From NCBI GenBank assembly GCA_020635795.1, contig JACJZD010000001.1:1652522-1716521 (forward strand): a stretch of 64,000 nucleotides of DNA, in the 5' to 3' direction. The DNA comes from Flavobacteriales bacterium (lineage in GTDB: Bacteria; Bacteroidota; Bacteroidia; Flavobacteriales_E; Vicingaceae). Within the stretch, counting starts at the first letter, position 1. Each line of letters begins with the position of its first letter. The notes under the pieces were generated by a model. The model worked only from the letters and a program-made list of their open reading frames with translations. It was not told the origin of the DNA and made no database searches. This document shows positions 1 to 8,730 of this stretch, piece after piece. Made by a program: the position numbers and the translations under genes.

Positions 1-609
1 ATGCTAATCAATAAAACTGACTTACCAAGCCATCAAGCACATGGTGATTTAGTTGGTAGTTGTGATGGATTCGATCAAACACCTGTTGATATTTGTCTAA
101 ATAAAAAAGATATTACCATAAAAAAATACTTGCTATCTTATTTCGAAAGTATTGGTGCTACACTTGGTAAATGTCCTGATGACAATATTGAATATATGGA
201 AATCTGTCATATAAATTCTAATGGAGTTAAAGAAACCATGACAATTCAAACCTCTGAATGGATCACTCATCAAAATCATGGAGATATTTTGGGGAGCTGC
301 ACAACAGGAACGAGTAATCCAAAAACCAACTTTGACATCTGCCATACAGATGCTGAAACTGGAACTAAAACCACTTTAAATGTTAGCGCAGCTGAATGGG
401 GTAATCATCAAGCTCATGGCGATGTTTTGGGTGCTTGTCCACAATCAACATCCAAAATAAAAATCTGCCACATTCCTCCTGGAAACAATCAGAATCCTCA
501 AACAATAGAAATTCCTGAGTCTGCATGGCCAGCACATGAAGCTCATGGTGATAGTAAAGGAGAATGCGAAACACCTAACAAAACGAAAAAAAATGGTGGA
601 ATTAACTAA
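1..609 (+). CDS. Cys/His repeat protein (5' end outside window)
   Basis: The frame is open from base 1, so the ATG there is probably internal and the N-terminus is missing. The 202 visible residues are built from modules of about 45 residues with the pattern ICH-x(16-18)-W-x2-H-x2-HGD-x2-G-x-C. Full modules end at C100, C146 and C189. The first is cut by the window, with HQAHGD at 11-16. The second (residues 22-58) keeps only the cysteines and glycine and has lost the H-x2-HGD core. Regular Cys and His placement suggests each module binds a metal or is disulphide-stapled, but that is inference. No T9SS tail is seen at the C-terminus, which is Lys/Asn-rich. It overlaps the next gene by 17 bases. 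Function unknown. Confidence 0.6.
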   Translation: MLINKTDLPSHQAHGDLVGSCDGFDQTPVDICLNKKDITIKKYLLSYFESIGATLGKCPDDNIEYMEICHINSNGVKETMTIQTSEWITHQNHGDILGSCTTGTSNPKTNFDICHTDAETGTKTTLNVSAAEWGNHQAHGDVLGACPQSTSKIKICHIPPGNNQNPQTIEIPESAWPAHEAHGDSKGECETPNKTKKNGGIN

Positions 610-1180
610 AGATTTTTGGGATAATAGATATAAAAATAAGGAGATAGGTTGGGATATTGGCTATCCTTCTACTCCAATAAAGGAATACATTGATCAGATT
701 TCTGATAAATCAATAAAAATTTTAATACCTGGATGTGGAAATGCTTATGAAGCAGAATACTTGATTAATAAAGGGTTTAAAAATGTTTATCTAGTTGACT
801 TATCTCCTTCGGCTCTTGAGAATTTCAATAAAAGATTACCAAATTTTAAAAAATCGAACCTTATTTGTGGGGATTTTTTTGACTTAAATGATACTTTTGA
901 CCTAATTATTGAACAAACTTTTTTTTGTGCAATTAACCCTGAATTAAGGAAAAAGTATGCTGTTCAAATGCATAAGCTTTTAAACAAAAATGGAAAGTTA
1001 GTTGGTCTTTTATTTAATGATGATTTAAATAATGACAAACCTCCATTTGGTGGCAACGAAAAAGAATACAAAGGTTTATTTTCTCCTTTTTTTGATATTC
1101 AAATTATGAAAAAAGCTTACAATTCAATTACACCAAGAGAAGGTCGAGAATTGTTTATTAAAATGGTAAAAAAAGATTAG
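593..1180 (+). CDS. TPMT-superfamily SAM-dependent methyltransferase
   Basis: This 195-residue protein resembles the thiopurine S-methyltransferase / thiol methyltransferase family of small cytosolic class I methyltransferases. The N-terminal FWDNRY and GWDIG segment (residues 8-23) is typical of the family. The SAM-binding motif I, IPGCGNAYEA, lies at 45-54, an acidic motif II follows (VYLVDLSP) and then a GDFFDL segment. I start it at 593 rather than at an in-frame ATG at 536, because the family normally begins shortly before the FW motif and the longer start would lie deep inside the upstream gene. It is followed after 8 bases by the NlpC/P60 gene. The natural substrate is unknown; thiols, halides or metalloids are methylated by relatives. 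Confidence 0.8.
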   Translation: MVELTKDFWDNRYKNKEIGWDIGYPSTPIKEYIDQISDKSIKILIPGCGNAYEAEYLINKGFKNVYLVDLSPSALENFNKRLPNFKKSNLICGDFFDLNDTFDLIIEQTFFCAINPELRKKYAVQMHKLLNKNGKLVGLLFNDDLNNDKPPFGGNEKEYKGLFSPFFDIQIMKKAYNSITPREGRELFIKMVKKD

Positions 1181-1188
1181 TTAGCACA

Positions 1189-1680
1189 ATGAAAAAAATA
1201 GTTTTTATCGCCATTTTAAGCTTAAGTAAGATAAGCTTTTCACAAAGTTATTATGTAGAACCCATTATTAACGATTTTTTCTGTAGAAATGGAATTGTTA
1301 TTGACTCTTGTAGTTATGATGCATTATACACTGTAGCATATCAATGGGCAGAAACACCTTATAATTATGCTGGAAAATCAAAAAAAGGAATAGATTGTTC
1401 AGGACTAGTTAAAAAACTTTATGAAAAGGTTTATAACATGCAACTTCAGGGTGGATCAAGAGATATATACCAACAAGTAATCCCTATTAAGAATAGAGAA
1501 GATTTGATTGAAGGTGATTTGGTATTTTTTAAAATTTATAAAAACCAAATTTCGCATGTCGGATTATATCTACAAGATGGTAATTTCATACATGCCTCAA
1601 CTCGAAGTGGGGTTATCATTAGCAATCTAAACGAAGATTATTATAACAAATACTACTTTTCGGGTGGTAGATTTCCTTAA
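1189..1680 (+). CDS. Secreted NlpC/P60 family peptidoglycan hydrolase
   Basis: This 163-residue protein starts with a signal peptide (MKKIVFIAILSLSKISFSQ) and is otherwise a single NlpC/P60 domain. The catalytic triad is visible: Cys70 in GIDCSGL, His123 in ISHVGLYL and a third polar residue at His135 in FIHAST. Family members cut D-gamma-glutamyl-diaminopimelate or related bonds in cell-wall peptides, here in the periplasm. The domain fills the protein and no cell-wall binding module is present. It lies 8 bases after the methyltransferase and 5 bases before the CoA transferase, which suggests one transcript although the functions are not obviously linked. Confidence 0.88.
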   Translation: MKKIVFIAILSLSKISFSQSYYVEPIINDFFCRNGIVIDSCSYDALYTVAYQWAETPYNYAGKSKKGIDCSGLVKKLYEKVYNMQLQGGSRDIYQQVIPIKNREDLIEGDLVFFKIYKNQISHVGLYLQDGNFIHASTRSGVIISNLNEDYYNKYYFSGGRFP

Positions 1681-1685
1681 AAAAG

Positions 1686-2747
1686 ATGTTGAAAGATTTA
1701 GTTGTATTAGAGTTAGCAAGTGTTTTGGCTGGTCCAGATGTAGGAATGTTTTTTGCAGAGTTGGGGGCCAAGGTTATTAAAATTGAAAATAGTAAAACAA
1801 ATGGAGATGTAACTCGAACTTGGAAGCTATCTTCAGAAAACAAAACAGCAAATGTTTCAGCTTACTATTCTTCAGTAAATTGGAATAAAGAATCTCTATT
1901 TCTTGATTTAAAACTAGAAAAAGATATCGCTAAAGTTCATGAATTAGTAAAAAAAGCCGACATTGTTATTGCTAACTATAAGAAAGGGGATGATGTAAAA
2001 CTCAAAATGGATTATAACACTTTAAAAAAAATAAATCCAAAAATTATCTATGGAAGTATCAATGGGTTCGGTTCAGATGACAAACGAGTTGCTTTTGATG
2101 TTGTTTTACAAGCCGAGACAGGTTTTATGTCGATGAATGGAACACCAGAAAGTGGTCCAATTAAACTACCCATAGCTTTAATCGACATCGTGGCTGCTCA
2201 TCAATTAAAAGAAGGGTTACTTGTTGCCTTATATAATCGAACAAAAAATTATAAATCAGTTTTTGTTGAAGTCTCGCTATACGATGCTGCACTTTCTACA
2301 TTAAAAAATCAAGCATGTAATTGGTTAATGAACAACCATATCCCACAAGCTTTAGGTTCTCTGCATCCTAACATTGCACCTTATGGTGAAATATTTATCA
2401 CAAAAGACAATAAACAGATTGTATTAGCAATAGGGAGTGACACTCAATTTCAACACATGCTTGAAATTTTAGGGGCAGATAAAATTCTTAGCAACAATGA
2501 TTATTTAACGAATCAATTAAGAGTAAAAAATAGAACTCTGTTGCACCATGACCTAACTCCTTATTTTAAACAATTTAAAAGTAAAGAACTCATGGAATTG
2601 TTTATTGTTAAAAATGTACCTGCGGGTGCGATAAAAAACATAAAAGAGGTTTTTGCTGAAAAAGAAGCACAAAACCTTGTTAACGAAGAAGTAATTGAAA
2701 ATATCAACACCAAACGAATTAAGACTTCTGTTTTTAAGATTTCTTGA
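1686..2747 (+). CDS. CaiB/BaiF family (class III) CoA transferase
   Basis: At 353 residues it matches a class III CoA transferase or alpha-methylacyl-CoA racemase. The N-terminal LELASVLAGPDVGMFFAELGA segment binds CoA in the family. D138 in AFDVVLQAETG is the expected catalytic aspartate that forms the acyl anhydride. The internal PIKLPIALIDIVAA block is also family-typical. It would move CoA between carboxylic acids or epimerise branched acyl-CoAs in the cytosol. The substrate cannot be read from the sequence. The 3' end overlaps the convergent gene at 2734-3279 by 14 bases. Confidence 0.85.
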   Translation: MLKDLVVLELASVLAGPDVGMFFAELGAKVIKIENSKTNGDVTRTWKLSSENKTANVSAYYSSVNWNKESLFLDLKLEKDIAKVHELVKKADIVIANYKKGDDVKLKMDYNTLKKINPKIIYGSINGFGSDDKRVAFDVVLQAETGFMSMNGTPESGPIKLPIALIDIVAAHQLKEGLLVALYNRTKNYKSVFVEVSLYDAALSTLKNQACNWLMNNHIPQALGSLHPNIAPYGEIFITKDNKQIVLAIGSDTQFQHMLEILGADKILSNNDYLTNQLRVKNRTLLHHDLTPYFKQFKSKELMELFIVKNVPAGAIKNIKEVFAEKEAQNLVNEEVIENINTKRIKTSVFKIS

Positions 2748-3279
2748 TTTTTGATATAAAATCCCCTATTTCCTTTAACAATTTCTTTGCCTCATTTTTT
2801 TCTAAATCAATTGCAAATGGAACAGGCTTATTTTGATATTCAAATGCAATTGAGTATTTGTTAATATTCCAATACGATGCGTTCATTGCTTTAACAAAAC
2901 CAGGTTCTTCAGGTTCAAATAATCTTAAATTACTTATTTCATTTAATGTTATCACTTGAGTAATACCTCTTTTGCCAATTTCTTTAACTAACTCAATTTT
3001 ATCGTTACTAATTTTTATTTTTTCGCAACCTGAATTTCTCCATCGGTAAGCATAAATAACCTTAAACTCAAAAAACATCCAAAAAGCCAAATAAACCGCA
3101 AAAAAAAGTTTACTCGATTTATCATAATCGTAAAAAAACTGAGATACAATAGCTAATCCACAGACTGTAAATAAAACAATCCACACTAAAAGCATTTTTT
3201 GTTTTGATTCATCTTTAAATGATTTAATAGTTATTACCAACTCATTCTCTTGCTTTTCCACTTGAACTCTATCTGTCAT
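2734..3279 (-). CDS. Hypothetical two-helix membrane protein
   Basis: This 181-residue protein has two adjacent membrane helices near residues 30-50 (LLVWIVLFTVCGLAIVSQFF) and 57-75 (FFAVYLAFWMFFEFKVIY). A soluble C-terminal domain follows, rich in beta-type segments, with a basic patch (AYRWRNSG). The shape resembles small PH-like membrane proteins, but no family was recognised. Its 3' end overlaps the CoA transferase gene tail to tail. It is divergent from the TPR-like gene that follows. Confidence 0.6.
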   Translation of the reverse strand: MTDRVQVEKQENELVITIKSFKDESKQKMLLVWIVLFTVCGLAIVSQFFYDYDKSSKLFFAVYLAFWMFFEFKVIYAYRWRNSGCEKIKISNDKIELVKEIGKRGITQVITLNEISNLRLFEPEEPGFVKAMNASYWNINKYSIAFEYQNKPVPFAIDLEKNEAKKLLKEIGDFISKIKKS

Positions 3280-3332
3280 ATTATTTATTAAAAGAATTTG
3301 TACAAAAATACCCAGTAAAATGAATTGGGCAT

Positions 3333-3340
3333 TATCTTTG
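3333..3340 (+). promoter_or_regulatory. -7 promoter element TATCTTTG
   Basis: TATCTTTG fits the Bacteroidota -7 consensus TAnnTTTG. It sits 51 bases before the ATG at 3392 and inside the longer reading frame that begins at 3320. This supports 3392 as the real start of the gene. No good -33 TTG is seen at the usual spacing. Confidence 0.4.
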
Positions 3341-3391
3341 TTTGCATTACAAGTAATTTTAGTTAATTTTAAATCAAAATTTATATTTTTT

Positions 3392-4216
3392 ATGAAAAGT
3401 TATATTACAGTAATATTGATTTCAGCATTGTTTTATACTAAAATAAATGCACAAGATAATGATAAGAAAATTGATGAATTGGTTTTCTTGTATGTTGATG
3501 AAAAGTATGACAAAGTTGTTGATAAAGCCATGTCATTAACTCAAAATGATTCATATAAAAAGCACCCATTACCATACCTATATGTTTCTATGGGTTATTA
3601 TCAAATATCTAGACGACCTGATAAATACCCTCAAGGTAAAGGTGAAGAATATGATAAAGCTTTAAAAAGTGCTCAAAAATATTTATACAATTTCAATAAA
3701 AAAGATTCAAAAGCTAATGAGTATTATAACGATTATTTAGAATATTATGATTTATTAGCTGATACATCCAACAAACTTGGTCAACATTATTTTTTAATGG
3801 AAGATTACAGAAAAGCCGCTGGTGCTTATAAATATGCCGTAAAAGCATTACCAAACGACCCTATTCTACTGCTTTGGCAAGGAATATGCGAAGTAAAATC
3901 TAAGAATTTTGTTGAAGGAGACAAAAACATCTTAGCTGCACTTGACTCAATTAACGAAAACTTTAAACCATCAGAAGTTACTGCTGGAGTTTTAGCTCAT
4001 GGAATGCTTATTGTAAGTGAGTACCTATCTCAAAAAGGAGATGCTTCTAATTCCAATAAAGCAAAAAACTTAGTTGAAGTATTCAAAAAATATGATCCAG
4101 ATGAATTGGATAAATTAAAAATGGAACAACGTAAAGAAAAAGCTAAAGAAGATGATAGAGTGATGAGAAAGTTTTATAGTGATGATGATAGTGGTGATGA
4201 CGATATAGATAAATAG
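3392..4216 (+). CDS. Secreted TPR-like protein
   Basis: The frame is open from 3320, but a normal signal peptide (MKSYITVILISALFYTKINAQ) begins at 3392 and a -7 promoter box lies between the two, so 3392 is preferred, giving 274 residues. The mature part is helical with tetratricopeptide-like pairs, for example around HYFLMEDYRKAAGAYKYAVKALPNDPILL and a later KNFVEGDKNILAAL segment. The C-terminus is highly charged, ending in a run of Asp and Gly residues. Such proteins are common periplasmic scaffolds in Bacteroidota. No specific role can be assigned. Confidence 0.75.
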   Translation: MKSYITVILISALFYTKINAQDNDKKIDELVFLYVDEKYDKVVDKAMSLTQNDSYKKHPLPYLYVSMGYYQISRRPDKYPQGKGEEYDKALKSAQKYLYNFNKKDSKANEYYNDYLEYYDLLADTSNKLGQHYFLMEDYRKAAGAYKYAVKALPNDPILLLWQGICEVKSKNFVEGDKNILAALDSINENFKPSEVTAGVLAHGMLIVSEYLSQKGDASNSNKAKNLVEVFKKYDPDELDKLKMEQRKEKAKEDDRVMRKFYSDDDSGDDDIDK

Positions 4217-4222
4217 CTTTTA

Positions 4223-4837
4223 CTACAAATTATCTAAAATTTTTACAACTTGAGGAAGAAGAAATTCTTCCTCATTGTTTTTTATAACATAATCAACATA
4301 AGGCATTTTTTCATCATCAGTCATTTGAGTTTTAATTCTTTTTCGAATATCTTCTTCATTAGATTTATCTCTATTACAAACACGACTTATTCTTAACTCT
4401 TCTGGAGCTGTTACCAAAACAACTTTATCCAAACCCTTATTTGCTCCACTTTCAATTAAAATAGCAGCCTCTTTAACTAATACTTTTTCTTTTTTGTTTT
4501 GAAGTACCCAGTTTTCAAAATGAAATTTTACTTGAGGATGAACAATAGCATTTAACTCATTTAATGCTTCTTTATTATTAAAAACCACTGAGGCTAATTG
4601 CTTTGAATCTAAAAATCCATTAACATAAATACTGTCTCCAAATTTATTTTTAATCTTAACAATAACTTCTTGGTTTGTATTAATGATATTTTTTGCTTCA
4701 TCATCCGAATTATAAACTTTAATACCTAATGCTTGAAAAATTTTAGCGATAGTAGATTTTCCACTTCCAATACCTCCGGTTAAACCAACAAGAATAGGCT
4801 TTTTAAGTTTATTTTTTTTTGAGGACATACTCAACAT
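4223..4837 (-). CDS. coaE: Dephospho-CoA kinase
   Basis: CoaE phosphorylates the 3' hydroxyl of dephospho-CoA, the last step of coenzyme A synthesis. The 204-residue protein has the P-loop GGIGSGKST at 21-29, the YNSDDEAKNI segment that follows it in CoaE, the AIVHPQV motif and a lid region with CNRDKSNEEDIRKRI. An internal ATG at 4828 is an equally good start. The gene begins inside the 3' end of the ybbR-like gene, which implies translational coupling in the DUF1573-yajC-ybbR-coaE operon, an arrangement common in this phylum. Confidence 0.93.
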   Translation of the reverse strand: MLSMSSKKNKLKKPILVGLTGGIGSGKSTIAKIFQALGIKVYNSDDEAKNIINTNQEVIVKIKNKFGDSIYVNGFLDSKQLASVVFNNKEALNELNAIVHPQVKFHFENWVLQNKKEKVLVKEAAILIESGANKGLDKVVLVTAPEELRISRVCNRDKSNEEDIRKRIKTQMTDDEKMPYVDYVIKNNEEEFLLPQVVKILDNL

Positions 4838-5798
4838 TTGCAGGTTTAATTGTTATTGATTTTAAATACGAAGGATGTTTAACTAAATGTACTTTAAGTT
4901 TTTTATAAATTTTACTCTGCTCATCAAAATCAACAATTACACTAAATTCTTCTGAATTTAATAATGATATTTGACTCAACGGAATCATAAACTTGATTTC
5001 AATGTTTTCAGGTATTATGCTTACATCCACACTATCAGGATTGTTTCTTATTTTAATGGGCAGGGTTAATTTATATTCTGTAAACCTATCGGTAACTATG
5101 TTAATATCAACTTCTGAATTAACTGCTTGCAAATGATTCTTAACAAAGAAATTAGCATCCAACTTTATCGTCTTTTGAATTGAACCCTCTATATTATTAA
5201 TTTCAGCGAACACCGTAGGTATGTAATTTAGTGTATCCAATACATGTTTTGGACCAGATACTTCAATCGTATTAGGGTTTACTTTTACACTATCGGATAA
5301 TTGATATTGATTTTTAAAACTGAGTTTATAAAAGGGTATTACTATTAATGTTTTGATAACTTTATCATCTAAGCGTACAATAATTTTCTTTGGAGTAATT
5401 TCATTAATTTCAATCTTGTCGCTTAATTGTTTTTTTATATCATTTCTAAAATCATCTACAAGAATTTCATTCAAATTTCTCCCTTTTTCAAATTGATAAT
5501 CATCAAGGTTTATTTCTACAAAAGGTTTTTTAATTTTTAGTTGATATGCTAACAATGTATATCCATCAGTTGTAACTGTTGTTTTAAAACTTGAAGGCAA
5601 CTCACTTAAAATAACATATTTTTCGGGCTGATTTTTATAGTTAATTTCAACATGTAACTCTGAAGTATATTGGTTACCCAAAACATTAATTAACCAATAA
5701 AATGTAGATAAAAATAGACAGACCAAAAACACGTAAAGCTTCTTGTTTACAGAAGCTTTACTTAAATTTTTCTTAATATCAGTTAAGACTTTATTCAA
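4809..5798 (-). CDS. YbbR-like domain protein
   Basis: This 329-residue protein has one N-terminal membrane helix (residues about 21-42, LYVFLVCLFLSTFYWLINVL) and a periplasmic part made of YbbR-type beta repeats with recurring SGP / PNTIEVSGP turns. In Firmicutes the related CdaR regulates the diadenylate cyclase CdaA, but in Bacteroidota the role is not established. It sits between yajC (6 bases upstream) and coaE (overlapping). Confidence 0.78.
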   Translation of the reverse strand: MNKVLTDIKKNLSKASVNKKLYVFLVCLFLSTFYWLINVLGNQYTSELHVEINYKNQPEKYVILSELPSSFKTTVTTDGYTLLAYQLKIKKPFVEINLDDYQFEKGRNLNEILVDDFRNDIKKQLSDKIEINEITPKKIIVRLDDKVIKTLIVIPFYKLSFKNQYQLSDSVKVNPNTIEVSGPKHVLDTLNYIPTVFAEINNIEGSIQKTIKLDANFFVKNHLQAVNSEVDINIVTDRFTEYKLTLPIKIRNNPDSVDVSIIPENIEIKFMIPLSQISLLNSEEFSVIVDFDEQSKIYKKLKVHLVKHPSYLKSITIKPANVEYVLKKK

Positions 5799-5804
5799 CC
5801 TTTA

Positions 5805-6134
5805 TTACTTTTTTTCCATTTCTTCACTAGAAAATTCTTTAGCAATAGCTGATTTTTCAATTTTTAAACGATTTCCACCTTCCACTTCAATTATTGCAGT
5901 ATCATCGTTTACTTGTTCAATTTTACCGTGAATACCGCCAATAGTAACAATTTTATCCCCTTTTTTTAAAGCTTCTCTAAATTGTTTTTGTTCTTTTTGT
6001 TTTTTTACTTGTGGCCTAATCATAAAGAAATAGAAAACCACGAAAATTAATCCAAACATTATAAGAGTTTGCATTCCTCCTCCACCTTGACCACCTTCTG
6101 GTGCCGACATTAATAAAATTGCTAGTTTGTTCAT
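5805..6134 (-). CDS. yajC: Preprotein translocase subunit YajC
   Basis: YajC associates with SecDF and YidC at the Sec translocon in the inner membrane. This copy has 109 residues, a Gly-rich N-terminus, one membrane helix (LIMFGLIFVVFYFFMIRPQ) immediately followed by the diagnostic MIRPQVKKQKEQ sequence, and the basic GDKIVTIGGIHGKI segment. Length and order are standard. It lies 27 bases after the DUF1573 gene in the same operon. Confidence 0.93.
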   Translation of the reverse strand: MNKLAILLMSAPEGGQGGGGMQTLIMFGLIFVVFYFFMIRPQVKKQKEQKQFREALKKGDKIVTIGGIHGKIEQVNDDTAIIEVEGGNRLKIEKSAIAKEFSSEEMEKK

Positions 6135-6161
6135 TATTATTTTTTAGTTTAGTAATTAATA

Positions 6162-6644
6162 TTATTCTGAAACAGGATCATTTTCATGTCCTTTTGGAAC
6201 TAACACATCTCCTTTTAAAGCAATAACTTTAGTATTTGGAATTGTATTCGCAACCAATGTGATTGTTTTGTTTTGTTTACCCTGTTTGCCAGTTGAGTTA
6301 AATGTTACTGCAATTTTACCCTCCTCACCTGGTTTAATAGGTTCTTTTGGCCATTCAGGAACAGTACAACCACAACTACCCTGTGCAGATGAAATAATTA
6401 AATCTGATTTACCTACATTTTTAAATTTAAAATTTGTAGAAACCACCTCGCCTTGAGTTATTGTTCCAAAATCTACTACTTCTTCAACAAACTCGAAAAA
6501 AGGAAGTTCATCTTTATCTACTTCAGAACTACTCGCTGAATTAGGATTATTAATTAAATCAGTAGTTAACTCTTGAGAGTCATTATTCCCTGAGCAGGCA
6601 AACAATACAGAAACTATAGCTACTGATAAAATAAGTCTTTTCAT
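6162..6644 (-). CDS. DUF1573 lipoprotein
   Basis: This 160-residue protein has a lipoprotein signal with the lipobox SVLFAC (Cys17), so it is probably membrane-anchored in the periplasm. The rest is one immunoglobulin-like DUF1573 domain: DFGTITQGEVVSTNFKFKNVG, then SCGCTVPEWP and KPGEEGKIAVTFNSTGKQG. The SCGCT cysteine pair is typical. Function is unknown; the fold suggests binding or scaffolding. It is the first gene of the yajC operon. A -7 box lies about 110 bases upstream. Confidence 0.88.
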   Translation of the reverse strand: MKRLILSVAIVSVLFACSGNNDSQELTTDLINNPNSASSSEVDKDELPFFEFVEEVVDFGTITQGEVVSTNFKFKNVGKSDLIISSAQGSCGCTVPEWPKEPIKPGEEGKIAVTFNSTGKQGKQNKTITLVANTIPNTKVIALKGDVLVPKGHENDPVSE

Positions 6645-6753
6645 ATGTTAATATTTATTTGTTTTTTTAAAGGTCATATGGAATTCGCTCACCCTAATTC
6701 GTGTTTGTTTAGAATTTTCGCTATGCTCATTTCATATTACTTTTTTTTGATTG

Positions 6754-6761
6754 CAAATATA
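6754..6761 (-). promoter_or_regulatory. -7 promoter element (TATATTTG) of the DUF1573-yajC operon
   Basis: On the minus strand this reads TATATTTG, matching TAnnTTTG. It would give a leader of about 100 bases for the DUF1573 gene. No clear -33 element is visible, so the call is tentative. Confidence 0.35.
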
Positions 6762-6774
6762 ACTAAAAACTATG

Positions 6775-8730
6775 CTAAATCTTACTCACCTTTTTACGGA
6801 TAATTTCTTTTTCAACTTGAATTTCTATAAAATAAATTCCTTTTGGAAAATTAGTAGTATTGACATCTAATTTTATATCACCTTCACCAATCACTAATTG
6901 TTTAATTTGCTTACCTAAAGCATCATAAACAATAACCTTTGTAATTGGTTTTAGGGATGATATTGATAAAATATTATTTGTAGGATTAGGATATATATCT
7001 ACTTGAGAATCCAAAAATTCATGTGAAAAAGAAGTATTTATATCATACGTAACTATATTATTTTTGGATAAAATCCATAATTCTGGATCAAAAAACACAG
7101 AATCGATGGTAAAAGGTATTGAAATGGTAAAATGCTGACCTGAAAAAGTATGGTCAAAAACTACAGTGGTATCTAACCCTTGTCCTTTTAAATAAATTGG
7201 TATAGGTATATCAAAAAAAGCAACAGAATTATGAGATTGAGTTTGGTTTACTTTAAAGAAAACATCAGTCCCATTTTGTGCCCACGTAATTTGATAAGAA
7301 GGAAAGCCTTCTCCATAATACCAATCGTTAAAAAATTCAGTTAAATCCAGTCCACTTAAGGTTTCTAAATGGTTTTTTAAGTTTTCTGTAGTTGCAAAGT
7401 GATATGCCAAATTCACATCCGAGAGGTAATTATTAATAGCTTGATAAAACAACTGGCTACCTACTTTCCACTCCAACATACGAACCAGAAAAGCTGCCTT
7501 TTTGTATGATAATCGCGAACTAAATATTCTAGAAACGGATGTCGTATCTGGATTATAGACAGATCCATCAGGCAAACTTGTTGCTGAATTTATCATATCC
7601 TCTTTCCATGGTTTAAACCATACAGGCGAAAGGTGTTTATAAAACATCCCTGTACAGTATGTGGCGAACCCTTCATTCAACCAAATGTCCGACCAGCTAC
7701 CACAAGTCACTTTATCACCAAACCATTGATGCCCTAACTCATGCGACATTAAATGTTCACTAAATCCTCCCATTGAACTCATTGTTTGATGCTCCATTCC
7801 TCCTCCCCAACCAAACTGAGCATGCCCATATTTTTCATTCATAAAAGGATATACACCAAATAACGAATCAAACAGTTCTATGATTGGAGTAATAGCATTA
7901 ATTTGAGGAAAATAAGTTATAGAATCTTCAGGATAAATATAATTTACGATGGGCAGAACTCCTTGACTTAAATTTGCATTGATTGTAAACGAGGCATAAT
8001 TTGTTACTGCTATTGAAATTAAATAAGTAGAAATTGGATAACGATGTTTCCAATGATAAGTTTTGTTTGCTCCTATTTCAACTTCATTTATTAATAAGCC
8101 CTGACTACCAACCCGATATTTTTTTGGGGTTGTTACAATTACATCTATTGAATCAATTTTATCGTACAATCCATTTTTACAAGGCCACCATTCGTATGCT
8201 CCAAAAGGTTCTGAAAGTGTCCAAATAATTGAATCATTTAAATGTGATGATTGAACAAAAGAACCAAAACCACTATTTTGTGGAACTCCTTGGTAATAAA
8301 CAGTAATCGAGTCTAATGAATTTATTCCTATTTCATAAGGTAAATTTATCTGTAAGCTATTATTGGGCAGTTGTGTAAAAGAAACTAGCGTATCGTGGTA
8401 AATAACAGAATCAACTGTTAATGCTGTTGTTAAATCAAAATATATTTGATTAAAATTTGTTGCAACTGGCGAAAAGTATGAGGTTATCTCACCTTTAATG
8501 TATAATATCTCTGGATTGATTTCCCAAACCAATCGATGATAATACAAGTTGTAGTTTTCAGTTTCAACAACTCCTTTTTGAGTTGAATTAAATAGCTTTT
8601 GATGATGTTTAGCTTCTTCTAAACTTATTTTATCTATCTCAAATATATTTTGTGAAGAAGTTGTTAAAAAATGAAACATAAGAACCACAAAATATATAGC
8701 TCTTGTATTTATTTTTTTTATGAGAAGCAT
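6775..8730 (-). CDS. Secreted M1 family metallopeptidase with T9SS sorting domain
   Basis: The 651-residue protein has a signal peptide, an M1 aminopeptidase N-terminal beta domain, the variant exopeptidase motif GGMEH and the zinc site H330-E331-x2-H334 with the third ligand E353 in NEGFATY. The C-terminus (about 575-651) is a type A T9SS sorting domain, beginning VDIYPNPTNN and ending in a short basic tail, so export through the type IX system is expected. It probably trims peptides outside the cell or on its surface. Its ATG shares a base with the stop of the upstream acyl-CoA ligase gene (TAATG), which points to translational coupling despite the different pathways. Confidence 0.9.
   Translation of the reverse strand: MLLIKKINTRAIYFVVLMFHFLTTSSQNIFEIDKISLEEAKHHQKLFNSTQKGVVETENYNLYYHRLVWEINPEILYIKGEITSYFSPVATNFNQIYFDLTTALTVDSVIYHDTLVSFTQLPNNSLQINLPYEIGINSLDSITVYYQGVPQNSGFGSFVQSSHLNDSIIWTLSEPFGAYEWWPCKNGLYDKIDSIDVIVTTPKKYRVGSQGLLINEVEIGANKTYHWKHRYPISTYLISIAVTNYASFTINANLSQGVLPIVNYIYPEDSITYFPQINAITPIIELFDSLFGVYPFMNEKYGHAQFGWGGGMEHQTMSSMGGFSEHLMSHELGHQWFGDKVTCGSWSDIWLNEGFATYCTGMFYKHLSPVWFKPWKEDMINSATSLPDGSVYNPDTTSVSRIFSSRLSYKKAAFLVRMLEWKVGSQLFYQAINNYLSDVNLAYHFATTENLKNHLETLSGLDLTEFFNDWYYGEGFPSYQITWAQNGTDVFFKVNQTQSHNSVAFFDIPIPIYLKGQGLDTTVVFDHTFSGQHFTISIPFTIDSVFFDPELWILSKNNIVTYDINTSFSHEFLDSQVDIYPNPTNNILSISSLKPITKVIVYDALGKQIKQLVIGEGDIKLDVNTTNFPKGIYFIEIQVEKEIIRKKVSKI

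Noticed and set aside
536..592. Upstream ATG start for the TPMT-like methyltransferase
   Set aside because: It would overlap the preceding gene by over 70 bases and add residues that the family lacks.
3320..3391. Longer N-terminus for the TPR-like secreted protein
   Set aside because: The extension hides the signal peptide start and contains a likely promoter -7 box.
6645..6753. Leader of the DUF1573 gene as a possible riboswitch or repeat element
   Set aside because: It has two loosely similar GAATT-TTCGCT segments but no convincing stem or known motif.
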